A stretch of DNA of 64,000 bases from Tubulanus polymorphus (GCF_964204645.1 NC_134027.1:22060485-22124484), one strand, 5' to 3'. Positions 11,515 to 23,240 are shown, counted from the stretch's first letter. A program made the numbers and translations. Notes: generated by a model not told the origin, from the letters alone.

Positions 11515-13944
11515 TTACGCGGGGCCTTTCACGACGACGATGACGACGTGGTCGTCCTTAGCCGGCTCCGGGCCCAAATTCGGCGCGCGCTCGTACAGGA
11601 ACTCGTGCCCGAAATGGCACGGCGGAAACGCGTGCAGCACGCCGACGGCGTCCTTATCCTTCGGCGCGGACGGCGGCAACGTCACGACGCCGGCCGCGTC
11701 TTTTTGTTTTAAATACGACACGAGGTTCTTCAACGGTCGCTGCTGAATCGACTCGTCGACCGGCTGCGACGACGTCGGCACCGCCAGCAGTATGCAATGC
11801 CCGTGCGGACCGGCGGCGCTGATTCGCTGGCCGACGTCTTCCAGTTTCGGCTGGTCCAAACGCAGACGCTGCGTGATGCGCAAACACGACACCTCGGCCG
11901 TGTGGTCCTTCATCAAACTGTCGACAAGTTTCATGTCGCCGCGAACTAAATGCATCCTCGACGGAAAGCCGCTGTTCTTCAACACGAGCACGCCGCTCCA
12001 AACCATCGGCAAACACTTCACCAACTCGGAGAATTTCGTCACGTGTTTCAAGACGTCGTCGGGTTTCGGTTTTCGTGACGACGACGACGAATCGGGATGG
12101 AGGTTCTCCGACGAGTGGTACGAGCGTCGACGAGGCGAGCCGGCGTCGCGATCGTTATAACCACCGGCGCCGCCGCCGCGTTCGCGCGAATTATTCAACG
12201 GGCTGTCGAAACCTCGATTGTCGTCGGGCATCGGCGTTCTCTTTCCCTCGCAGTTCTCGTCCAGTTCGCCGTACTCGGGCGGCGGTCCGCCGCAATCCGT
12301 CGGATTGTCCGGGTTGCGATAACGATCGTTCGGATCGCGTCGCCGCGAGCCGCCGTCTTTCGCGTGAACGCCGTCGACGCCACCAGGTGGCGCCGCGTCT
12401 CTCGTCGGGTTTTCCAACTTTGCCGTGACGGCCGGGTCGATGAACTCGGGATTCGCGAAGTCGATGCGCAGCCGACGATCGGGTCCGCCGAGCGGGAAAC
12501 CGCGCATCTCCTGATTAGCGGCCTGCGCCGCGTCGATGCTGTCGTACAACACATACGCGTAATTCTTACCGGCCGTCCACTCGATCTTATTGATCACGCC
12601 GAAACGATCGAACTCGCGCTCGAGCGTTTCCAACGTCACCCACGGCCCGAGACTGCCGACCCATAAGCAAGTCGTCGGCGTCACTTTACCGTAGCCGATC
12701 TTACACTGGAAACGGCCGATGTGCTGGCCGGACATGTCCGATTTGGCGCGGTACGCCATGTCCAACGTGAGAAACCGTATGAACGCGTACGCGTTACCTT
12801 GATTCGGGTTCATCGGCCGTTTGATGTCGACGTCCTCGATGCAGCCGTATCGTTCGAAGATGTTGTACAGCTCCATGTCGTCGGTTTCGATGTCTAGATT
12901 GCCGACGAACAACGTCCGCGTCGCCTTGTCGTCCTCTTCGGGCGGGATGTGAATCAAGTGATGCGGGAATTTCGGTTCTTTGCCGCCTCCGCCGCGCGTT
13001 TTCTCCTGACCGCCGCCGGTGGTGCCGTTGTTGTCGTGGTGGTGGTCTCGGTACGGCGGGCGATCTTGGTGAAAGTTGCCCCTGATCGGCGGGCGGTCGT
13101 CGCCGCGCGGCAGGCGCCCGCGTAGCGAGTTGTTCCGCGGCGGTGGCGGCGGCGAGATACTGCGCGTCGAGTACGCGTCCAAGTGGTCGCGATACTCGGG
13201 CGTTAAACTTCGACGCACGCCTCCGCGCACGTTCCCGCGCGAAGGCGGTATCATGCGCTCGGTCCGATATCGGGAACCGGGCCCGGCGCCCGATCCGCGC
13301 GGGTACACCGGCTCCACGCGTACGTCGCAGTCGAACAACAGAAACTTCGGTTTATCGTGCAGCGCGGCTTGCGCGTCGTCCGGAAACCGGAAATTAATAT
13401 ACGCCAAGCGTTGATGGCCCATGTGCACGATTTTGATGTTGAATTCGCCGTAGCGTTTGAATATCGGGATCAACGCGTCCTTGACCTCCACGTCCGACGG
13501 ATCGGGGTCGATTTTACTGACGCAAAGCGATCGAAACTCGTTCATGTCACGATCGAGCGGTATGGAATCGGGCGACACGGATCTCGGCCGCGCTGGTCCT
13601 CGGTGATAATCGCGGTCCATCCTCGGCGGCAGGGGCGGGTAATCGGGCGGCGTCCGATCGACCATTCCGCGCGAGCCGTAATAAGGATCGACTTCGCGGC
13701 TGCGTCTTTTACCCGACGCGCGTTCGATGTCGTAATCGTAATCCGATCTGCCGCGGGGGTGAGGGGGTGGAGGCGAGGGCGATAGATCTCGTTTCATACG
13801 GGGCGGCAGCGGCCGCGATTCGCGTATCTCTCCCCGAGGATCGCCGTCCGGACTGACGCGTTCTCTCATCAGATTATCCCGACTAGAGTAACCTCTAGAT
13901 CGTTTACTACGCGGAGAATGGTCTAAGTCTTGTTGGCGTTTCAT
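11515..13944 (-). CDS. RBM15: RBM15/RBM15B-like protein (Spenito)
   Basis: An intact, intronless 809-residue frame from ATG at 13944 to TAA at 11515. Order: a basic Arg/Ser/Pro-rich N-terminus (1-135) with RSxS-type motifs; RRM1 (about 137-216); an RG/Pro-rich linker; RRM2 (about 343-420) with RNP2 LFVGNL and RNP1-like NAYAFIRF; RRM3 (about 424-500) with LWVGSL and KNYAYVLY; a low-complexity linker; and a C-terminal SPOC domain (about 632-809). Three RRMs plus SPOC in about 800 residues fit RBM15/15B rather than the far longer Spen/SHARP. Known family role: a nuclear adaptor of the m6A methyltransferase complex that directs methylation and affects splicing and RNA export. The frame is much richer in G+C than its surroundings, as expected for conserved coding sequence. 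RBM15 against RBM15B cannot be separated here; invertebrates usually have one gene (nito). Confidence 0.95.
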   Translation of the reverse strand: MKRQQDLDHSPRSKRSRGYSSRDNLMRERVSPDGDPRGEIRESRPLPPRMKRDLSPSPPPPHPRGRSDYDYDIERASGKRRSREVDPYYGSRGMVDRTPPDYPPLPPRMDRDYHRGPARPRSVSPDSIPLDRDMNEFRSLCVSKIDPDPSDVEVKDALIPIFKRYGEFNIKIVHMGHQRLAYINFRFPDDAQAALHDKPKFLLFDCDVRVEPVYPRGSGAGPGSRYRTERMIPPSRGNVRGGVRRSLTPEYRDHLDAYSTRSISPPPPPRNNSLRGRLPRGDDRPPIRGNFHQDRPPYRDHHHDNNGTTGGGQEKTRGGGGKEPKFPHHLIHIPPEEDDKATRTLFVGNLDIETDDMELYNIFERYGCIEDVDIKRPMNPNQGNAYAFIRFLTLDMAYRAKSDMSGQHIGRFQCKIGYGKVTPTTCLWVGSLGPWVTLETLEREFDRFGVINKIEWTAGKNYAYVLYDSIDAAQAANQEMRGFPLGGPDRRLRIDFANPEFIDPAVTAKLENPTRDAAPPGGVDGVHAKDGGSRRRDPNDRYRNPDNPTDCGGPPPEYGELDENCEGKRTPMPDDNRGFDSPLNNSRERGGGAGGYNDRDAGSPRRRSYHSSENLHPDSSSSSRKPKPDDVLKHVTKFSELVKCLPMVWSGVLVLKNSGFPSRMHLVRGDMKLVDSLMKDHTAEVSCLRITQRLRLDQPKLEDVGQRISAAGPHGHCILLAVPTSSQPVDESIQQRPLKNLVSYLKQKDAAGVVTLPPSAPKDKDAVGVLHAFPPCHFGHEFLYERAPNLGPEPAKDDHVVIVVVKGPA

Positions 13945-14612
13945 TTTCGTTTGCTGAACGACGGGAAAACCATGAATTTGGGCCGGAATTTGTGGTAAAA
14001 TATGCAGACTTTGGCAAATTTAACACTCGGCGGCCATCTTTGATAGTAAACATGTATTAATACGCTGAGTGATGCGGTCAGGGTGTTGGTCGTGATGCGG
14101 CGTCCAATTCAATTTAATAATATTCATTATTTTCGCTAATTTTATTCCATTTTTTACCAGCGACCCATAACCATCATTATTTGATTATTCAATCTATTAT
14201 TTATCTCGCAACGCCATTGTTTTGAAGTTCAAGTTAACAAAAACTGTAATTCAACGAACAATTTATCAAAATTTTGGCTTTTCACTTTTACTAGTTTGGA
14301 CATAAGTTTTTGAAAATCGTTTTGCGGAATCAACGGTTCATACGTCTATTTTCCTGAACATTTGTTTTTTTAATTAACATTTTCGGGGTAGATGCGAATA
14401 CGACTTGGACCGCGCGTCTACAGTCAAGTGTGGAGACTACAAAATGGAGGCAATTTCGATAGCATTTCGATAAGCACATTTTTCGATCTGATGGCGTAAA
14501 AGGTACAAGTTAATTTCTACTTTCTAACAATATTCAATTTGGAGACGTGCCGTGTGTTTCTTTGATTCTGGCACCATTGCTTTCACTGCAGGTCTATGAA
14601 AAAACTATTAGG
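13945..14612. other. upstream region of RBM15
   Basis: Apart from the YY1/TISU-like site, an AT-rich stretch without coding capacity. It presumably holds the RBM15 promoter. Confidence 0.4.
14020..14040 (-). promoter_or_regulatory. YY1/TISU-like ATG with five-codon uORF upstream of RBM15
   Basis: On the minus strand AAAGATGGCCGCCGAG lies about 90 bp before the RBM15 ATG. It matches the YY1 core (AAGATGGC) and resembles the TISU initiator of short 5' UTRs. The ATG would open a minimal frame (Met-Ala-Ala-Glu-Cys-stop, 14037 down to 14020). Whether it is in the transcript depends on the start site, which cannot be seen. Confidence 0.45.
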
Positions 14613-15315
14613 CCTATTGCGAGCAACAACAGATGAGGAGAGAATCCCATTAATAAAAAGTCCGAAAATGAAACTTCGAGATAGTAGTTTATTCAACGTT
14701 TCGACTATATCCTAATAGTCATCTTCATCCTAATAGTCATCTTCAGGAATAATGAGATACTACACTTACTAATGAGATTCTACTAATGGTTTTTCACCCC
14801 ATAATAAACTTATATCAAAATTCCTCTGTAAACTGGTTAAACTCAACACTTGATTTCCCCTTTGATTATTTGTTATTTGTTCTCTCATCAATTTCGTCTC
14901 TGACTTAACTTGTATTCACCTTTGTTTTAATTTAAGTGCCCCCTAGTTTGTCTTTCTTTTTACTACTGACTTTAAGTTTCATTTATATTTATACTCACTA
15001 TTGTTGTTTATAATCACCCCTTAGTTTGCTTCCCTTTAATCTATTTTAGCGTGTAACTGTTTCTACGTTAATTTTCCTTTAGTTTGTATCATCTCTGATT
15101 ACTTGAATTAGTCTCTTTGTCCCTGGATTGTATATATATCTCATAATTTCTGTAGTATCTCATTATTCCTGAAGATGACTATTAGGATATAGTTGAAACG
15201 TTGAATAAACTACTATCTCGAAGTTTCATTTTCGGACTTTTTATTATCATTGTGGGATTCTCTCCTCATCGCGTCAACACGGATATTGTGTTTTACCTAT
15301 CGTGAGCAACAACAG
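14613..15315. mobile_element. composite inverted-repeat element with about 20-bp target duplication
   Basis: Arms of about 120 bp (14632-14763 and 15152-15270) are inverted copies; the outer ends read GATGAGGAGAGAATCCCA and its complement. The left arm has an internal 18-bp duplication (ATCCTAATAGTCATCTTC twice). The flanks CCTATTGCGAGCAACAACAG (14613) and CCTATCGTGAGCAACAACAG (15296) look like a target duplication with two differences; 26 bp beyond the right arm lies inside it. Each arm carries CTGAAGA, then a GACTA/TAGTC-type hairpin, then GAAAC, resembling the hammerhead-like core of Penelope-like retroelement repeats. No reverse transcriptase is present. Confidence 0.6.
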
Positions 15316-15319
15316 TTTT

Positions 15320-15748
15320 TAATGATTTTTTTAAAACGAAGTGGCTACTCGTACGGACCCGTACGAATAATTCCGGTAGGCTATTCGTACGCACCCGTCG
15401 GATAACTCTGGAATTATGTGTACGGGAAGGGATAGGGTTAGGGTAAGGTGAGGCTATATGTAGTTAAAACATTCGACCGACTCAGCGAGCTCGGTGGTCT
15501 AGTGGTATGATGCTGCGCTAGTAATTTACTGGCCCGGGTTCGAGTCTCGCTCTATCCACAATTTTTCTCTAATTCTATTCTACACACTTTCCTTGAATTT
15601 TCCAAGTCGTGCACTCCCTGTACGCATGCGCGGCGTTAATCGCCCAATCAGCGACAGTTATTAGCGTACAGATCCTAGTCCCGTACGAATAGCCTCCAGA
15701 GTAATCCGTACGGGTCCGTACGAGTAGCCACAGCGTTTTTAAAAATGT
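15320..15748. mobile_element. TIR element carrying a tRNA-like segment
   Basis: Left arm GTGGCTACTCGTACGGACCC (15341) is inverted at the right ending at 15731. Arm similarity extends about 60 bp inwards (CTATTCGTACG / CGTACGAATAG) and some 20 bp outwards through a T-rich stretch. The interior holds a tRNA-like sequence (15488-15558) but no open frame. A non-autonomous DNA transposon that captured a tRNA-like sequence is my reading. Confidence 0.65.
15488..15558 (+). pseudogene. tRNA-like sequence (degenerate)
   Basis: An A-box-like TGGTCTAGTGG and a B-box-like GGTTCGAGTCT are spaced as in a tRNA. Laid on the tRNA frame, the T-arm keeps four of five pairs, but the acceptor pairs at only about four of seven positions and the anticodon arm is unclear. 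It is therefore a tRNA-derived pseudogene or SINE head rather than a working tRNA. The internal promoter boxes could still recruit RNA polymerase III. Confidence 0.55.
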
Positions 15749-17891
15749 TTAATGTTGGGGGGGTCGGTATGCAGCAGGTGGGTATTAGGCTGGCTAGGGC
15801 TTTTAGCACAGGTCCAACATCGGGAAGGTCCGAAAATTGTTGTTGGACCAATGGCAATATGTCCAATAATAATGAAAAACATGGAACTTTTGAAAATTCT
15901 TAGAATGTCTAATCTCACATACAATTTAACAAGTAAATTGGAAGAAATGGTCCAAAAACTGCCGAATCTGTTTTTAGAATAGGTGGTACAAATGCCCATG
16001 ACCATTTAGCTAAATCCAATCCTTATTAACATAAACACCATAGGCCTATAGAAACTGCAGTTGGAGTGACTTTTTACCCAAGACATTGAGCAAGAAATTA
16101 TCGTTGTAGCATAGGCCTACTCATGAAATATAGGCCTACTCAACAGTTGAAAATTAATCAAATGTATGGTAGGCCTAAAGCCTAGTTGCAATTCTTTATA
16201 CAAAATGGGAGCCTTATAAAATATTTTGCATAACCCCCCTGAAGCTAATATACGAACATCTATAGGCCTATATGCATTAACAATATAGGCCTAACCTATT
16301 TGAGAAATGAGAGGCTAAAACACAATTTTTTCCTTGAATAAACTCCTACATCGTTACAAATAAACTTCAAAGAAAGCGTCAGACCCTTCAAATTCTTTCT
16401 GCAGGTTGTAGATCGAATTTCGAATTTTTTTTGTGTTTTCTCAGATAAAAGTTTTCTAATAGTCGAATGTATGTGGATGTTTGAAAAAAAGTGAAGCATC
16501 AATGGTTATTATCATAGAAAACTCTCAAGTGAGCGGTGTTGAAAAAGGTTTTTACAGCGTTCATATCTCTGCTAGTTCAATTTGCGGACAGGTTTTAAAT
16601 CGTAATAAATCGGGATATTTTCTCCATCTGAATGCAGCAGTATTGAATACCCGGTAGGCCTAATTGTTTATGGTAAATTTCTTCTCTTAATTAGTCTTCA
16701 TGTTCTGTGGGCCTCTCATAATTTTGTTTAGGACCCAGTACCACAATTTTGAGTTAAGCATTACCAACTTTGTTGATCACACAACAATGCGCATGCTCAT
16801 GAACAACGATCAACAAAACTAAAAAGTGCCTATTAAAATATGAAAGGATGTTTCAAAACGAATTGTATCGGAATGTGATGCACGGCAATTTAGATTGAAA
16901 GAAGATTCCATTATTTTAAATTGCGAACATTCGATCTGTGTAATTTTCAAATTTGAAGAAAATACTTTTTATATTGACATTTTGCATTTGAAAATTAAGA
17001 CATTTTCCCATTCAGAATGCGAGTTCAACCGTCAAGTCCTGACTATGCCCGAATTCACAAAATTTTCAGCGCGCTTTAAGTTGGCTTTACGATGGCCTGG
17101 CGACCGTTTGAAAGCGGTTTTAGAATATTTCGAATGTGCTCATTTTAACGATATCAAATAGGCCTATGTTACCCTTTAAGAATATTTTATCGTTGACATT
17201 TTTTGTCTGAAAATAGCATGTTCAGGGGCTGTAAGTCGATGGGCAATTAGAAATGAACTCAAAGTCAGCAGATTTCGTTTATCATATATATATGAATGAA
17301 AACTTCAGAACATCTATCTCCAAAAATAAAAAGGTTTTACGCTGGTGACCGTTTTTAAGTCATGTTTTTCTAAAAAGAACAATCACTCCATTTTGAAAAA
17401 AACGGATCACTGTTGCTACGCTACAAGGTCCGCAACAATCGAATACAAATCAATGGCAGTGCGTGCAGCGGCCAGATATTGCACTATTATGACCGAAATA
17501 GTTGGTAATGATTTGACTAGAGTGAACTCTGGATTTTAATTCGGAGCTATAACTCACAACTGTGGAACTGGGTCCCAAAGATCACTAATGGGACCATTCA
17601 TTTATTACGTATACGCACGTTTTAATGTCTGAATGCATACAAGTCTGTACCGGGGAGGTGGGGGGTCAAATTATATGTTGTATGTACACTGATATGTCAT
17701 CTGTACGAGTAATCTGTAAGCTGAAAATACTAAAAATTAACAAGTTAATTTCAAAGGAAACAATAAACATATTTTCCCACGTACATACGCAGGAGGGGAA
17801 GGGGGTGGCTCTGAAGTTATGCTTGTATACAGGGGGAGGCGGGGTTACAAATTGGAATTTTATGCGTACATAATAAATGAATGGTCCCAAT
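15749..17891. other. intergenic with split foldback element ends
   Basis: No gene seen. About 16020-16290 is dotted with ATAGGCCTA words. Family-B foldback ends occur at 16731 (GGACCCAGTACCACAA) and inverted at 17576 (CTGTGGAACTGGGTCC), 846 bp apart, suggesting an old element enlarged by insertion. Small frames at 16895-17161 and 17345-17539 show no domain. Confidence 0.45.
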
Positions 17892-18126
17892 AGCCGCGAT
17901 CACATGGTTGCCAAATTTGGCCCGGCCACAACTGTTCACACGGTTGCCAAATCTCAAATTTAGCCGGAACCAGATATGTCGGACCAGGCCCGAGCCAAAT
18001 TTTTAGTAACGAGTGAGTGGTTTGTGTACGTGAGTTGCATTCTCAAATAAGGCGCTGGCCAAATTTGGTAAGGGCCTGATCCGTGCCAATTTGGGCGGGC
18101 CAAATCCTCCCCATGTGATCATGGCT
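17892..18126. mobile_element. GCGATCACAC-family MITE (copy 1)
   Basis: Starts AGCCGCGATCACATGG and ends in the inverted form, with internal GCCAAATTTGGCCC-type palindromes typical of this family. No coding capacity. Confidence 0.75.
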
Positions 18127-18241
18127 TTGGCTGATAGGATAAAGCCTTTAAGAGTCAAAACATGAAATTTAGTAGCCATGGCCTGAGAGACCAGTCAGTT
18201 ACAATGGTGCTCTAAATGGTGCACTAAGCCTGTCAGACATA

Positions 18242-18543
18242 AGCCGCGATCACATGGAGACGATTTGGCCTGGGCCAAATTGGCACTGATCGGGCCTGAG
18301 TCAAATTTGACCTGTGCCTGATTAGAGAGCGCGTTCACACGTAAACCACTCACTCGATACTAAACAATGCTCAAACAAAGCGAAGTGGATCATTTCCGGT
18401 ACCAGTTGCAATTCAATCGCAATCATTTGTCTAGTGCTAAAATTTGTCTCCCTGGTCCAACGTCTTTGGTCATGCCAAATTTGGCCCATTTGGCTGCAGA
18501 TGCCAAATGGGCCGGAGCCAAAAATGCTCGTGTGATCGCGGTT
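18242..18543. mobile_element. GCGATCACAC-family MITE (copy 2)
   Basis: About 302 bp from AGCCGCGATCACATGG to TCGTGTGATCGCGGTT, one of the most complete copies. Diagnostic internal words: GGGCCAAATTGGCAC, CACTCGATACTAAACAATGC and GCGAAGTGGATCATTTCC. Confidence 0.85.
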
Positions 18544-20671
18544 ACAGTGCACATCCTCTTAAAAATAATTATTAGTATAGTATAGTATTTATTTTCCACT
18601 TGGTTGTTACATTATTGATATTGCATAATATAAAGTGAAAAAATGTAACAAGTAAATGTGGGCTACACGGAGAGATCACAAGGATCTATCGGAGCCGCGC
18701 CACCCAAAAAAAATAAAATTATTGAAATTTATCGAGTAACATAAGAGTCGGGAAATATATGTTCGAATACAAAATAAATGCCGAAATTCGCAATTGTAAT
18801 TCTTATTTTTCAAATGCCAATATTGATAACATATTGCACATCGACTCGAACAGAACCCCTTAAATAACGCGTGGAAGTTATCAATAATTTCGAAGCGTAC
18901 ATGTAAACATTGTTGTAATGGTTCGGTTTTTACGGCGTCAAAAAAAAATAATCCTTGAACTGTCAAGTCGTCGGAAAATGAGTAATGTATTAATCTTATC
19001 GCGGCGGTGTTGTTCGCGTCGAACTTGGATTTCGAGAATCCGGCGAGTGTTAAGATCTCTCAGGTGGAATTCTGCGTGTGTGTGTGTGTGTGTGTTTGAA
19101 GACATAGTTGGATGATTGGTCATCTCTCCTCGGCAGCAACAGCAGAAGCAGTTACATTCCCGCATCCTGTTTGCGATGATGAAAATACTTCATCATCATC
19201 GTCATTATCATCATCATCCGCTCTCTAAACACGAGATGCTCTTCGGATTGGAGGAGTCTGTATCTCCGACATAAAAATGTTCTATTCGTTTCGACGCGTT
19301 GTTTGTAGATAAGATTGTAAAATAGCTGAGCAGAGAGATCGATTTGGGCGTCTTCTGACTGGAGATATTCTTAACCGCGTTCACGCTGCATTTTGAAAAT
19401 GTTCTGAATTTAGTCCAGGGCCGGATCTAAGGTCTGATTCAGGGAGGGGTGCACCCCTGAAATAGCGTGCATACAATTAAATCATCGGAAATATGAACTC
19501 ATTTTTGGAAATAGAAGACTAGCCCCATGACATTTGTGGGGGAGGGGGGTACGCATCCACTCAAACAATTAATTATCAAAAAGTTACGGAAATTTATCTT
19601 GTCATGAAATATGTTTAATTACATAACCAAATAAATGCTAAAATTCACAATTGTCTTTTTTATTTTTCGCACCCTCTCCTTGGATCTCACCATGTAGTTC
19701 GTTCCATTATAAGAAAAATTCTTCAAATTCTTTAAATTGGCCCGTGTAATTTTAGAATGGACCAACTTAAATAGACTAACGAAAAAGTCGGACGCAATAG
19801 TTTTAGAATGGACCATTTCTCTGTGTATGAATGGAAACTGCTTGATAAGTCGAGATGGTACATACAATTTCATGATTAATAAACTAGAAAATCCGACAAT
19901 AAGCCCGAAAAAAATGACGAAATGATCGGGGATTTCTACTTAAACTTCGCTTTAATTGCCTGTCAGTCATAATGTTGCGTCTTACTAGACGACAGCGACA
20001 GCAGATATTGAAAAAGGGTGTGAATGCATGACGTTGATTTGGACCATTCTAAAGCCGAACTCAGATTGGTTGCAATCAGATCCGATCATCTCCGATTCGG
20101 TCTTTTTACTGTTGCTAACCGCCGTTTTGTTTAGCAACTTTTGTCCTGCATTTTTGAATCATATTATTCTCTTTTTAAAAACTATTCGTGATGCGTGTTT
20201 GATCGTGTTTGATCATGTTTCATCGGACAAAAGATAGATTTCGACGATTTTGGCAACGTTCAAACCGTGTGAATCTAGTTTTCGGTTTGTCAAATTCGTT
20301 TCTCAAATTCGCGACAACGCGACATGAGAGCGATAAAAAAACCTCTGGCAAGTTTTTGCCGCTAGCGTAAAAATTCGGAGCGCTCAACTTTGAAGTTCGT
20401 TATTTTTAGAAACAAATTTCGAAATAATTCAAATATTTCAGGAAATGTGCGCATCAGGTGTGCATAAACGTCCCCTTTCAAGTAAAATTCAAAATTTGAA
20501 GATATCTTGCCAAGTTTTCATTCTACTTTACAGCAGCACGTCTATTGCCATTCTGGGTTTTGGTGCTGTTTTTATGCGTGTATTTCAGTATACGGGTGTT
20601 ACTTTCTATTTTCACCGCTAAGTTTCAGCACGGGCTTAAAATGCTCATGCGATTGAAATGAAATAAAATTT
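18544..20671. other. intergenic with retroelement-like fragments
   Basis: About 18575-18690 resembles a truncated retroelement tail. 18700-18910 and 19550-19670 are single diverged copies of the unit tandemly repeated at 20672-21085 (AAATAAATGC..AAATTC.CAATTGT). A (GT)n run lies at about 19074-19093 and a G-run at 19540. No gene seen. Confidence 0.45.
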
Positions 20672-21085
20672 GTGAAATATATTCGATTAAAAAATAAATG
20701 CCAAAATTCGCAATTGTCATTTTTATTTTTGAAACCCTGATATTGATGACATAACTCAAACAATTAATGATCGAAAAGTCAAGGAAATTTATCTAGCCAT
20801 GAAATATGTTTAATTACATAACCAAATAAATGCTAAAATTCACAATTGTCATTTGTGTTATTTTTGAAACACTGATATTGATGACATAGTGCGCATCCAC
20901 CTTAAACAATTAATTATCGAAAAGTCACGGAAATTTATCTAGCCATGAAATATGTTTAATTACGTAACCAAATAAATGCTAAAATTCACAATTGTCTTTT
21001 TTATTTTTGAAACGCTAATATTGATGATGTAGTGCACATCGACTCACACAGAACCCCTCGTATAACGCATAGTAGTTATCAATGT
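20672..21085. repeat. three-copy tandem repeat, unit about 120-135 bp
   Basis: The motif AAATAAATGC.AAAATTC.CAATTGT, followed by TATTTTTGAAAC, a ...ATTGATGA word and ACAATTAATTATCGAAAAGTC, recurs three times. Related single copies lie at about 18765 and 19630. Confidence 0.7.
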
Positions 21086-21199
21086 ATATAAACATTATTG
21101 TAACGGTTTTTACCGCGTCAAAAAACCATTGGAAATATATTCAACCGAAGAAGTATTTAACTGGACCAACATGAGGATGTTCATCTTTTAAAGCCGGCT

Positions 21200-21579
21200 A
21201 ATTTCTAATCTATTTACAGATGTCGATAATACGCATGTCTGCGTATGGGCCTACGATCATCAGCGTGCGATTAACGCAGTCCGTCTCATCGTGATTATTG
21301 TTGACTAATAAAAGCGGACTAGACGACGACGAGTCAGACAGACGGACCGACGCATTGATCCGTTATCGTGAGATGGTCCCCGTTGAGTTTATCAGCGAGA
21401 TATGTGTGGTGCGTCTGGTGGGTTACTGTTCAGCACTCAGTAATACACTCTCTGAACGAGCGGATCATTACATACAACGCGACTCCTCACCCAGTCTGGC
21501 TGATTTTATATATATATATATATATATATACATATATATGTGTGTGAGATTTATCGCTGCTTATCCCGATTGAATTGAG
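21200..21579 (+). other. possible 5' non-coding exon
   Basis: A stretch with more CG dinucleotides than its surroundings (21240-21500) ends in a strong splice donor, ATTGAG|GTAAGT at 21579/21580, after an (AT)n run (about 21508-21540). No supported reading frame. It may belong to a gene whose coding exons I cannot identify, or be chance. Confidence 0.2.
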
Positions 21580-21585
21580 GTAAGT

Positions 21586-23240
21586 TTTTCTTTTCGTCGA
21601 AAAAAAAGTCTACACGTAGCATGTATTGTTTTACGAGAGCATTTTCTAGTAAATGGGTACGATAGTAGTTTTAATGTTGTTCGAGAAATGTTGAATGAAC
21701 GGTAAGCAGTTCATGTATTACGCGGGTGCTTCTGGTGAATGTAAACATTCTTCTGCTCCTCCTCGCCGCTGATGTCGGCAGAAATTCTCGGAATGAATGA
21801 AGCCGCTTTTCGTCGAGCGGCTCGATATAGTTACGCTGGCTATATAACGCTTTTTTCGAGTTGAACATGGTCCCTGCCTGTTGAAAGAGGCCGACAGGGC
21901 AAAGTCCTTCAACCCATAAGAGATAAGAGCTTTCGGTTTTATTGGTATCCGATTCTTGAGTTATGTCTGTATACTTGTTATAGGCATTGTCAGCCGGCAT
22001 AGGTATATCTATAAGGTTTCAAAGTAAAGATAAGGCCATATTGTTGATCAGCTGGATAGGATTATTTAGTGGGTGTAGGTCAAGGGTTTGTTGGCTACCT
22101 ACCTTCTTAATACAAAGGCTTGAAATATGTTGTATATATTCAAAGATGATAAATTCGATTTGACGTTTTGAGCTATTTTTCTGTAAGATTTCTTCCAAAA
22201 ACGGAAGATTTCTTCCAAAAACGGAAGATGGTAACCGGCCTAAAACGTCCGAAACCAAAACAGAAATTGAATCCGCTCCAGTGGTGTACTGAATAATAAC
22301 CTACTTTTAGGCTTAACAAAAATGATACCTTGTTTCTACACAGCGGCCGGGTCATTTTTATAAAATATGATAGAATTTGTAATTAATTCATTTCTATAGG
22401 CCTAGCTGCCATGTCAGTTATGGTAAAATTGATCACGATTTAAAAAAAGTAATGACTTTATGTACAGGGTAGACTTTTAAGCTCAACAGAGCGCAGAAAC
22501 AAGGTATCAATTTTTTCTAGCCTTAGATGGGCTGAAAGTATCTTTTAGTGAATAGTCGGGTGGAAAAAGCAAGTCATAAGTTACGTCATTCGAAGTTATT
22601 CTCGATAGTTATTAGATTGAGTTGTAATGTGTGCAGCCTATGTAATGAATCTCTAGTGGCTTTAATTGAGTAAGGTATAAAGTTGAAGTCTATATAGAGA
22701 ATGTATTGATTCGTACTCGATGTTGATCACACACTCACACCACACACCGCACTCACTCCAGTTACTGATAAAACCTGCGTTGCGTGGTTCTCTCTCGCCC
22801 TCTCTCCTCGCCCTTGCCAGTAATATCAAACTTAATTTATTGCCATTTCTAGATTATCTTGTAAAGTGTATTGACTTGTGTTATAAAGCAGGTACGAGAT
22901 AGGCCTTAATTTCTTCGCGGGTCTCCATCTTGTAAGAGTTCTCTATCTCGAGGTTGGTTCGACGAAGTAGGCTGCAGTATCTGGTGGTATAATGGGGGCT
23001 ATTTTCTACCTTCTATGATACTGAACTAGTTTTAAATTGGTTTGAAAAAATGGGCTTTTCTCAGGGTGCTATTGAAAAATGTAGCTGTGTGGGATTCAAC
23101 ATTCCGATTCCAGCGTTAAAATCCCGAGTTTCAGTAATAGAATGAAAAATGAACAAAATTTGACTTTGGGCTGACAGCGAATTCATATCAAAATAAGAAA
23201 CTGGGGGCTTATCAGCACCATTTCTGGGAATTACTGATCA
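21586..23240. other. intergenic, no gene seen
   Basis: A short direct duplication (GAAGATTTCTTCCAAAAACG, about 22184-22225) is the only structure that stands out. Confidence 0.4.

Noticed and set aside
12097-12666. 189-codon plus-strand frame opposite RBM15
   Set aside because: Antisense shadow of a GC-rich coding frame; Arg/Ala-rich without a domain.
15488-15558. Functional tRNA gene
   Set aside because: Acceptor stem pairs poorly and the anticodon arm is unclear.
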